DNA of 64,000 nt from a virus, in IMG/VR virus record IMGVR_UViG_3300046458_000091, positions 18,802 to 82,801 of that record. One strand, 5' to 3'. The position numbers and the translations under genes were made by a program. Positions 33,261 through 39,730 of this stretch are shown one piece after another (position 1 is the stretch's first letter; every line of letters begins with the position of its first letter). A model generated the notes under the pieces. The model worked only from the letters and a program-made list of their open reading frames with translations. It did not search any database and had not been told where the DNA came from.

Positions 33261-33281
33261 AAGCCCCGGAATACGGGGCTT
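33261..33281 (-). terminator. Rho-independent terminator
   Basis: AAGCCCCG / CGGGGCTT stem followed by TTTTTTGTGCC on the minus strand; ends the 33299 gene and insulates parA. Confidence 0.8.
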
Positions 33282-33298
33282 CGGGGCACAGCGGATGC

Positions 33299-33535
33299 TT
33301 ACCGACTGACGATTCGTCTGTCCAAATCCGGCGCGACTTTCTTCGGGCATGGCTTGGATGGGTCTTTGGGCCAGGACCCATCGGCGACCATCTCACAATA
33401 AAACTTCTGATCAGAGACCGCCTGATCGTAGTCGCTGCCGCCGACCCAGCCACAGAGGGCCAGGTACAAACCAGCGACCACAAGGGCAGAGATCCCCACA
33501 ACCTTACGATTAATCCTCAGTTCTTCCGTCGTCAT
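33299..33535 (-). CDS. Small inner-membrane protein
   Basis: The ATG at 33533-33535 has AAGGTGTGAAG upstream; 78 residues. A membrane segment (VVGISALVVAGLYLALCGWV, residues about 12-32) is followed by a periplasmic-size tail with three Cys-free helices and a CPKK loop (YDQAVSDQKFYCEMVADGSW). Small proteins of this layout are frequent in Pseudomonas phages; role unknown. It is divergent from the 33648 gene. Confidence 0.6.
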   Translation of the reverse strand: MTTEELRINRKVVGISALVVAGLYLALCGWVGGSDYDQAVSDQKFYCEMVADGSWPKDPSKPCPKKVAPDLDRRIVSR

Positions 33536-33647
33536 GTCTTCACACCTTTGAGTGGTTGTCATAAGCTGACGGAGCGAACATTATCATTTTGTTTATTTTA
33601 CGCAACTACAAAACATCATTTTGATGTATTTAATCGGAGACAGCACG

Positions 33648-34130
33648 ATGTCAGATACCCCGGCAGGGATGAAAATAATGGTCACGGTAGGCGGTTACGG
33701 TGGCGCAGGTGCTGAGCCGATCACCCTCACAGCCTTTAAAAACAATGCATTAGGGACGACGGTCATCCTGGGCAAGGTTGGGTATAGGGATATACCAGAC
33801 GAAGGCTTTGCCTTTGTCACGAATCTGCGCCTGGCGAACTACGACAGTCTGTTCCGGGACGAAGACATGGGCGCCGCCATCGTGGCGTTCAAAGAGGGCG
33901 AAGGGATGGGCACGATCCTGTTCGACGACGAAGCGATGAAGTACCGCCCCCGGATCGAAATCGACGGCGTGGACACGAAGGGTCAGAAATACCGGCTGGG
34001 CGGGGATATGACGAACGGGGAGATTGCTGTGCTGGCGCTGGCGCATTTCCTCTCGCGCCAGCGCTCCATGAGTGCCGTCTTCAACATGAGCGACGAACTC
34101 ATGCGGGTGTATCAGATCAGGTCGATTTAG
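33648..34130 (+). CDS. Hypothetical protein, the only plus-strand gene in the middle region
   Basis: ATG at 33648 with a CGGAGA site 7-12 bp upstream; 160 residues (MSDTPAGMKIMVTVGGYGGAG...). Blocks: FAFVTNLRLANYDSLFRDED, IVAFKEGEGMGTILFDDEAMK, then a C-terminal helical part. Convergent with the 34127 gene; the two stop codons overlap (34127-34130). Its control must be separate from the minus-strand neighbours. Family not recognised. Confidence 0.6.
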   Translation: MSDTPAGMKIMVTVGGYGGAGAEPITLTAFKNNALGTTVILGKVGYRDIPDEGFAFVTNLRLANYDSLFRDEDMGAAIVAFKEGEGMGTILFDDEAMKYRPRIEIDGVDTKGQKYRLGGDMTNGEIAVLALAHFLSRQRSMSAVFNMSDELMRVYQIRSI

Positions 34131-35338
34131 TCCTGGGCAGCGAAAGGGACCCCATACGGGTCGTACCCGGCATCCTCAAGCGCTGACCGGCCAGCATTCG
34201 TGAGCATATACAGACCCTCGGTGGTCTCCACCAGACCCAGCGCCAGCAGCTGAGCCAGCGCAGCCTGATCCTTGATTTCTTCAGCGTCGGCGGCCGAAAT
34301 CACAGCGATGCTGACCAGCTCAGCCAGACCGGCGTCACTCAGACCCGTGTCGGCGCTGTCCAGCATCGCAATGGCGGTCTTGAACGACAGCGCAAGGTTG
34401 CGCTCCAGGGCGGCCTGATCAAGGTTGCCCTCAGATTCGTTGATTGGGGCGTTGTTCTCCACCACGGCCAGGGCCTGGCGCAGCTGCTCGACAGCGCCAG
34501 CGGTGGCCAGGCTATCCAGCATCACCGGATCTGCCGTGACGATATCCCGCGCCGCGACGTAGGCCGCAGCCACCACCAGTTCAGCCGGTTGCTCTGGTAC
34601 GTCCGCGACCTGGCCCCCGTCGATGCTATCCAGGAGCGCCGCCGCAGCCTTACCGGCAGCATTGAGCACGTTCGCCCCTTCGTCGGTGTAGCGGTCAACC
34701 CAGCCCAACTCAATCAGGTCATCACGCCCCGCCTTGCTGGGAATGTCCCCGTCATCCAACGGCCCCATCTCTGCCAAGGCGCGCAACACGTCCTTGGCCG
34801 CATCGTTCAGTTCTGCCGGTGCCTTCGCCTGCGGCTCCATACTGTCGGTCATGGCGCCCAGCTGCTGCTGGAGATCGGCCACGGTCGCTGCACGGTCGGC
34901 AATCTGGGTGTCCAGCTGCGCCAGGCGCTCCGCGTAGACCTGGGACTGTTTGGGCTTCGTCGTGCGCATGCCCCGGGGCAGCTCAATCTGTTTGCGCGCC
35001 TGGGCCTTCTGGAATGCAGCTTGGTTTCGCTCAGCCAGGGCCGCGATTTCAGCCACGGCCGCCGCGCTGTCGGTCTGGTTCTTCAGTGGCACCGCGTTGC
35101 CGTTCAGCGTGACCTGGAAGATATCGCCGGTAGCATTCACACGCAGCACCACCACCTGGCCGCTCGCCAGCGTCAAGGTGGCCTCGCGGTAGGTCACGCC
35201 CGATACGCGGCGCTTCTTGTCGTTGAACTCATACCCGGCCACGGCCTGGCCTGCTCTGATCATCAGTTGGCTGACTTTCTTGAGGGCCTTGTCTGCGGCC
35301 TGTGCGCTGGAGAAATCAAGCGTATTCGTTGCTGGCAT
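34127..35338 (-). CDS. Polyvalent-like protein with three MLDS motifs
   Basis: 403 residues. Residues 10-110 are a beta-rich domain (SQLMIRAGQAVAGYEF, EATLTLASGQVVVLRV) followed by a coiled coil (QVYAERLAQLDTQIADRAATVA), similar to residues 245-400 of the InPase polyvalent protein. The rest consists of Ala/Leu-rich helices with ALLDS (234-238), VMLDS (272-276) and AMLDS (324-328), and two winged-helix-like repeats (LRALAEMGPLDDGDI; LGLVETTEGLYMLTNAGR). Likely an accessory of the polyvalent group; biochemical function unknown. Confidence 0.62.
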   Translation of the reverse strand: MPATNTLDFSSAQAADKALKKVSQLMIRAGQAVAGYEFNDKKRRVSGVTYREATLTLASGQVVVLRVNATGDIFQVTLNGNAVPLKNQTDSAAAVAEIAALAERNQAAFQKAQARKQIELPRGMRTTKPKQSQVYAERLAQLDTQIADRAATVADLQQQLGAMTDSMEPQAKAPAELNDAAKDVLRALAEMGPLDDGDIPSKAGRDDLIELGWVDRYTDEGANVLNAAGKAAAALLDSIDGGQVADVPEQPAELVVAAAYVAARDIVTADPVMLDSLATAGAVEQLRQALAVVENNAPINESEGNLDQAALERNLALSFKTAIAMLDSADTGLSDAGLAELVSIAVISAADAEEIKDQAALAQLLALGLVETTEGLYMLTNAGRSALEDAGYDPYGVPFAAQD

Positions 35339-35359
35339 GGCTGCCCCCGATTATTGAAA

Positions 35360-35376
35360 ACAATGGCGTTCATTGT
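35360..35376. promoter_or_regulatory. Inverted repeat upstream of the 34127 gene
   Basis: ACAATG-GCGTT-CATTGT lies 22 bp upstream of the ATG of the 34127 gene and could be an operator. The remainder of the 35339-35468 gap shows no ORF. Confidence 0.4.
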
Positions 35377-35468
35377 GACCCATCGGTAGGCACTCCCTGT
35401 TTTTGGCTTTGCGTCGTCCTGCACGCCGCACAATCACCACCGGCAAGGTGCCACGGGCTACCGGCACG

Positions 35469-36323
35469 CTAAACAGGCTTCAGAACGGCCCCCAGACGTG
35501 TCAGCGCCGCACTGGTTGTCTCTCCCGGCCTGGCCAACCGGCTCAGTTCGTATGCAGACAGCTGGACAGGCTTCTTGGGCTTCTCAGACCGCTTAGGCTT
35601 GGCGTTAGGCTGTTCAAGCACGAAATCTTTCGGCAGACGCTTGGTGTCAATGCTGAATTTCAGATGCGAGATTTTGCGCCCTGTGCGCATGACTTCGTAA
35701 TCAACCTGCAACGGGCTGTGCTCATTCACCTGATTGATGGCGGGCTCAATGACGTAACGACGCAGGTCAGCCATAAGAGTGTATTTGTCGTGCAGCTGAA
35801 GCCACTTGCGCAGATCCTCCAAGGCAATTTCCCTGGCTCCTACCGACGTGTACTGAATCAGCATTTCAAACAACCGAATGCCGTAGATGCTGGTCATCCG
35901 CGCCACATCTGATAAATGGTATCGCGTGAACTGAGCTTTCAACTCGGTGAGATATGGCAGCATGTCTTTGTTAAAGCGCAGGTTAATCGTGCCTTCCTGC
36001 TCGTTGTACACGATTGTCTGCACCCAACTGGCCTCAAGCGTCTTGGACTTAGGCCCGCCGCCATTGGGCTCTAGGTCTATGCTGACGTCACGTCGGCGCA
36101 GCTTACGGGATGCTTCAAACAGCTCCTTGTACATCGACTTGCTGTCCGAACCGGTCGCCAAGGCAATGTCCGAAACCGGTACGCTGTACATCACTTCGTC
36201 GGTGATCGGCGAACCGCGATCAACCTGCGCAATGCAAGCTAAGATAATGCGCTGCTCTGCTACGGACAGCGTGTATGACGCCTCAATCAGGGCGTTGGAT
36301 TTATAGATATTGTGGTCTGCCAT
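35469..36323 (-). CDS. repA: Rep_3-family plasmid replication initiator
   Basis: I use the ATG at 36321-36323, giving 284 residues; the frame upstream runs through the iterons and is not expected to be translated. The N-terminal winged helix starts with YKSNALIEASYTLSVAEQRIILACIAQ, characteristic of RepE/pi/TrfA-like initiators; the second contains MTSIYGIRLFEMLIQYTSV and LRKWLQLHDKYTLMADLRRYVIEPA. The last 40 residues are basic and Pro-rich. It binds the iterons upstream and starts plasmid replication. Overlap of iterons with its promoter suggests autoregulation. Confidence 0.92.
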   Translation of the reverse strand: MADHNIYKSNALIEASYTLSVAEQRIILACIAQVDRGSPITDEVMYSVPVSDIALATGSDSKSMYKELFEASRKLRRRDVSIDLEPNGGGPKSKTLEASWVQTIVYNEQEGTINLRFNKDMLPYLTELKAQFTRYHLSDVARMTSIYGIRLFEMLIQYTSVGAREIALEDLRKWLQLHDKYTLMADLRRYVIEPAINQVNEHSPLQVDYEVMRTGRKISHLKFSIDTKRLPKDFVLEQPNAKPKRSEKPKKPVQLSAYELSRLARPGETTSAALTRLGAVLKPV

Positions 36324-36840
36324 GGTCTTAATGTGGAAATCCTTTAGCGATCTTCCATGCTGACCCTGAATCACTCCACATTGCAACCCTGAATCACTCC
36401 ACATCCCACCCTGAATCACTCCACAATTGACCCTGAATCCCTCATAGTTAACCCTGAATAGCACCACATTTAAACGCTACAGGCCCCGTAATACGCGGCC
36501 TGTAGCGGTGCGAAAAGAAGAAAAGATTTAAAAGAAAAAGAAATAAAAAGCGAATTTAAGTTTTTGGGGGCGTAGGAGCGAGATTTGTGGCTAACCAGCA
36601 AAACGAGGGCTTTTGACCCTGAATCACTCCACATTTAGAGCGGGGCCTCTCGGCGCAGGCTTATCAGGGCGATAACTAAATGCCTGGAAAGCCTGTAAAC
36701 AAGGCGTCTGCGGGGTTACAGAAGGACGCGAAACAGGGCTGTGAGCCTTTAAGACAGCAGTACAGGGATTAAATCCACGATCAGCGGGTTTATTCCGCCA
36801 CTACACATCAAATGACCCTGAATCCCTCCACATTGAGCTA
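36324..36840. other. Replication origin region
   Basis: The gene-free stretch holds the five iterons, an A-rich block (36520-36560, GAAAAGAAGAAAAG...) suited to strand opening, and two further single iterons in the same orientation at 36616-36637 and 36814-36835. No perfect DnaA box (TTATNCACA) was noticed. An iteron origin is nearly certain in type; the exact start site is not visible. Confidence 0.8.
36361..36472. repeat. Five tandem iterons upstream of repA
   Basis: Copies of ACCCTGAATCACTCCACA begin (CCCT) at 36364, 36387, 36409, 36431 and 36452, spaced 21-23 bp, about two helical turns. The last two are degenerate. They are the expected Rep_3 binding sites. Confidence 0.9.
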
Positions 36841-36862
36841 GTCGCCTGATACCGCCAAACCC

Positions 36863-37126
36863 CTAACCAGCCAGCACATTGGCAGATCCCGACGCAGTGT
36901 CACCGCAGTTCGCCGCATCCCCCGCCCGGCACACGCCAATCCCCTCAGCAAACACCGTCCCGCTGGCCCCGACCATAACCGGCCCGGCATGCAGCCCTGA
37001 CCCGTGTCCGGTGACGTCGGCGCCCTTGACGGCCACAGGGGCGCCGTTGACCAGCACAGAGGGTGCAAGTACTCCCTTGATGATTCCGCCCGCTGCATCG
37101 ACTCCCACGCGCGCTACGCCCGGCAT
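36863..37126 (-). CDS. PAAR-motif spike-tip protein
   Basis: 87 residues (MPGVARVGVDAAGGIIKG...). The VLVNGAPVAVKGADVTGHG, AGPVMVGASGTVFAEGIGVC and AGDAANCGDTASGSANV repeats match PAAR proteins, which form the sharp cone at the tip of contractile-tail spikes and bind metal through His and Cys. It is encoded next to the spike and hub genes, as in T4 gp5.4 and type VI loci. It is the last gene of the baseplate operon and borders the origin. Confidence 0.88.
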   Translation of the reverse strand: MPGVARVGVDAAGGIIKGVLAPSVLVNGAPVAVKGADVTGHGSGLHAGPVMVGASGTVFAEGIGVCRAGDAANCGDTASGSANVLAG

Positions 37127-37137
37127 AAAGCCCCCTA

Positions 37138-37581
37138 TCAGTTGAGTTTGATCTTGCTGGCCACCGCAACGATATCGGCGCTGGTCAGCGTGATGCTTGT
37201 GCCCCCCACCACCAGGGTGATTTTCGATCCCGCCTTTAACGTGATGGTCTGGGCGTTCACCGTGTAGTCCACGTCGGCGTTGATTTCGAAATTGTCATGG
37301 TTCCAGCGCCGTGTGCCGACCTCATTGCCGGTGTTCGGGTTGCGAGAGCCGGTGATGATCGGGCGGCGGTGATCACCGGCAATGAACTGCACCCATACCG
37401 GTTTCCCGACCACCATGCGGATTTCGGTATCTGTCGAGTCATCCCCAATTGGGTATTCGATTTCTGCCAGGGGGAATACCCCGGCCCCATCAGTGAATGG
37501 TGGGATAGAGACACGAACCTCACGGGCCTCACGCCCCACCGTCACCTCTTCAATGACTGCGGGCCACTTGTTACCGGGCAT
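37138..37581 (-). CDS. Baseplate spike protein (gpV/gp5-like OB fold)
   Basis: The ATG at 37579-37581 overlaps the hub gene by 11 bp and gives 147 residues. An N-terminal OB-fold (WPAVIEEVTVGREAREVRV, YPIGDDSTDTEIRM, VWVQFIAGDHRRPIITGSRN) is followed by a short beta-helix (FEINADVDYTVNAQTITLKA, SKITLVVGGTSITLTS). This is the usual spike of contractile tails; it pierces the outer membrane. It lacks a lysozyme domain, which in this phage appears to be in the tape measure protein. Confidence 0.85.
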   Translation of the reverse strand: MPGNKWPAVIEEVTVGREAREVRVSIPPFTDGAGVFPLAEIEYPIGDDSTDTEIRMVVGKPVWVQFIAGDHRRPIITGSRNPNTGNEVGTRRWNHDNFEINADVDYTVNAQTITLKAGSKITLVVGGTSITLTSADIVAVASKIKLN

Positions 37582-38470
37582 TGACCAGACTCCCAAGCCA
37601 TAGGCAGCTGCGGCTCTCTTGAGTGCCTTCCAGCGACTCAAAGGCGTGTGCTGCGGTAATTACTGGATAATTCACCCCGGCGACCCGTAGGACGTCACCG
37701 CCGTTGATCTGCTGGCAGATCGTGCTGTTCACCGTGTGGTTGCGTACCAGCACACAGCTGAGGTTGCGTAGCTGGCGGTCATCTGCAAGCGCGGTGAAGG
37801 AAATGCGCCGGGAGTCGCCCATTTGCCCGGTCACAATCGAAGCGTCTCGGCCCACGGTGTAGTACGACGGCACGTCCATCATCTGGAGGAAGTCGCTGTC
37901 CACCTTGGCGCTGCTGTCGATCTGGCTGATATCGGCGACGGGTGACTGCTTGGCCATGTCTGTGATGCGCATGGCGCTGATCTTGCCATCACGCAGCACC
38001 AGGACTGCCCCTTCCTCTTGCAGCACCTGGGCGATGGCATAGCTCGGTTCCTTGCCCTTGAAGCAAGTGAACCGGGGGACGGCAAAGTCATTGCCTATCG
38101 ATACCTGGGCGCCGCACGCGCGGTAGATGGCGCCCAGGGTCGTGTTCTCCAGGATCACCGCCCCGGGCAGGGGCTCAGCGATAGCGGCGCAGGACTTCAG
38201 CAGCGCGGTAACCTGCATGGCCTGCTGTTGCTCCTTGCCCTGGACCTGGCCAACCGGCTGAGCCTTGTCGGTCTTCACGATCTTGTACGCTAGGTTTTCC
38301 CGGCCCGCCCAGACCGTTACGCCCTTCTTGAGCTTGTCCTGCATGCCGCTGATCAACTTCACGTTGAATTCCAGCGTGCGCGGCACGGGCGCCAGGTCAG
38401 AACGGCCGGTCCACTTAATCAGGACGTCCGTGGGGATCTGGTCGCCCTTCTCGCTCAGGTAGACATTCAC
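37571..38470 (-). CDS. Baseplate hub protein (gpD/gp27-like)
   Basis: 299 residues with the hub pattern: an N-terminal beta domain (LIKWTGRSDLAPVPRTLEF, VTVWAGRENLAYKIVKTD), a middle with VPRFTCFKGKEPSYAIAQVLQEEGAVLVL, and a C-terminal domain (VVNSTICQQINGGDVLRVAG-like). Overlapping reading frames link it with the spike (37581) and with the 38467 gene. It should sit at the centre of the baseplate and hold the spike. Confidence 0.78.
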   Translation of the reverse strand: MNVYLSEKGDQIPTDVLIKWTGRSDLAPVPRTLEFNVKLISGMQDKLKKGVTVWAGRENLAYKIVKTDKAQPVGQVQGKEQQQAMQVTALLKSCAAIAEPLPGAVILENTTLGAIYRACGAQVSIGNDFAVPRFTCFKGKEPSYAIAQVLQEEGAVLVLRDGKISAMRITDMAKQSPVADISQIDSSAKVDSDFLQMMDVPSYYTVGRDASIVTGQMGDSRRISFTALADDRQLRNLSCVLVRNHTVNSTICQQINGGDVLRVAGVNYPVITAAHAFESLEGTQESRSCLWLGSLVNAR

Positions 38471-39249
38471 TCAGGCGTACCCCAGGTGATACCGGAATTT
38501 GTAGTCGTTGAACCCGTTCCAGATGAGTTGTCCAGGTGCGACACAGATTGCGTGGCCGGGAAGCCTGGCGGGTTGCGCCCGCTGCCGTCGTTCTCTTCCC
38601 CTGGGCGCGGGGCGTCAAACCACGGGATCGTGCACTTGAGCGTCATATCAGCAAACAGCACCTTGATGTTCTTGCCCTCCACCTTGAACTCCATGAAGTC
38701 CAGGCGGTTGCTCTCCAGCTCGACCGGCGACGGTACGATGTACTCGCCGAACGTGTAATGGGCGTCAAAGCACCGATTCTTGGGCTCAAACACGAATCCG
38801 GCCAGCTGGGCCGCCAGGCTCTGTGCAGAACCGCCCTCGCTGGCCACAATGACCACCTGGGCCCGGCGCTCCACCATGCTGTGCCGGTAGCCGTACCAGG
38901 ACCCGCCCTCTTCGATCTGCAACAGCCGCCGCCCGATCTGCTGGCCACCCCAGTCCACGCCCACTTGGGGCAGGTTGTCGTCGATGGCCAGCAGCACCAC
39001 CGGAAACAGCGTCGTGTTGCCCTGGGGGCCGTTCTGGTTCTTCCGGTAGGCGGCGATCATGTCCACCACTTCATCGATCATGCGGCTTGGCACCCACTGC
39101 ACAGCCTCAGCGAAGGGCTTGTCCAGGAAGGCCTGCACCGCCTTGGTGTCGATGTAGTCGGCATAGATCCCATCGCGCCAGCGGGCGAGGTACTGCGCAA
39201 GCCCGATCTTGATCTGATCGAAACTGCCATTGAGGGTACGCGGGGGCAT
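38467..39249 (-). CDS. Tail/baseplate protein, unknown family
   Basis: The ATG at 39247-39249 gives 260 residues. Blocks: FDQIKIGLAQYLARWRDGIY, VDMIAAYRKNQNGPQGNTTL, VVIVASEGGSAQSLAAQLAG, then FGEYIVPSPVELESNRLDFM and a C-terminal Ser/Thr/Gly-rich tail (SVSHLDNSSGTGSTTTNSGI). It overlaps the hub start by 4 bp, so it belongs to the hub-spike group. It may be a hub accessory or tail-terminator; I do not recognise it. Confidence 0.55.
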   Translation of the reverse strand: MPPRTLNGSFDQIKIGLAQYLARWRDGIYADYIDTKAVQAFLDKPFAEAVQWVPSRMIDEVVDMIAAYRKNQNGPQGNTTLFPVVLLAIDDNLPQVGVDWGGQQIGRRLLQIEEGGSWYGYRHSMVERRAQVVIVASEGGSAQSLAAQLAGFVFEPKNRCFDAHYTFGEYIVPSPVELESNRLDFMEFKVEGKNIKVLFADMTLKCTIPWFDAPRPGEENDGSGRNPPGFPATQSVSHLDNSSGTGSTTTNSGITWGTPE

Positions 39250-39293
39250 AGGGCACTCAGCTGCTTGAGGAATCGCAGAATGATGCCCATAAA

Positions 39294-39318
39294 AAACCGC
39301 CACATTGCGCGGCGGTTT
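39294..39318 (-). terminator. Rho-independent terminator with 5' CCCTGCAAA box
   Basis: AAACCGCC / GGCGGTTT stem followed by TTTATG on the minus strand, and GACCCTGCAAA directly before it. It ends the fibre operon at the 39343 gene. Confidence 0.8.
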
Positions 39319-39342
39319 GCAGGGTCTGGCGAGGCGTAGGCG

Positions 39343-39729
39343 TTAGATCGGCTTGCCGGTCAGAATCGCCGCCATGCGGTCCTCTGTCAGCACTTCCAGC
39401 TCCACCAGGTTAGCCAGCGCCCCCTGAACAGACGGCAAGCTCAGGTCAACTGTTCTCAGGCTTGAACTATCGAACAGGCGGGACCACCAGACGGCAAGGT
39501 CAGTATCTGGGTTGTCGGTGGCGAGCTTCTTGGCCGCGCGCTCTTCGGCAGGCGTGAACAGGTTGCGGAACTCATCAGGTGTACGGGTCAGTGGCGAGCC
39601 GTCGTCAACGGTGAAGTCCGCCAGCTTGGCGATAATGAACGTGCTCCCGTCCAGGCAGATGGAGTCATCGTGCGCCACCAGGGTCGTGTATTCAGTGCGG
39701 TTGCCCGCGCTATCAGTGATAGATGGCAT
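39343..39729 (-). CDS. Small protein after the tail fibre (possible fibre assembly protein)
   Basis: 128 residues, soluble. MPSITDSAGNRTEYTTLVAH, FIIAKLADFTVDDG, EFRNLFTPAEERAAKKLATD. Placed 1 bp after the large fibre gene, where fibre-assembly chaperones often lie. The predicted fold (beta strands then helices) is compatible, but no chaperone motif is recognised. Confidence 0.5.
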   Translation of the reverse strand: MPSITDSAGNRTEYTTLVAHDDSICLDGSTFIIAKLADFTVDDGSPLTRTPDEFRNLFTPAEERAAKKLATDNPDTDLAVWWSRLFDSSSLRTVDLSLPSVQGALANLVELEVLTEDRMAAILTGKPI

Positions 39730-39730
39730 G

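Noticed and set aside
33776-33800. A fourth TATAGGGATA copy
   Set aside because: It lies within the coding region of the 33648 gene and lacks the first bases of the element, so it is probably chance.
35469-36467. Longer RepA starting at 36467
   Set aside because: The extra 48 residues are the translation of the iterons (repeated GVIQG and similar) and lack a ribosome site; the ATG at 36323 begins the conserved Rep_3 sequence.
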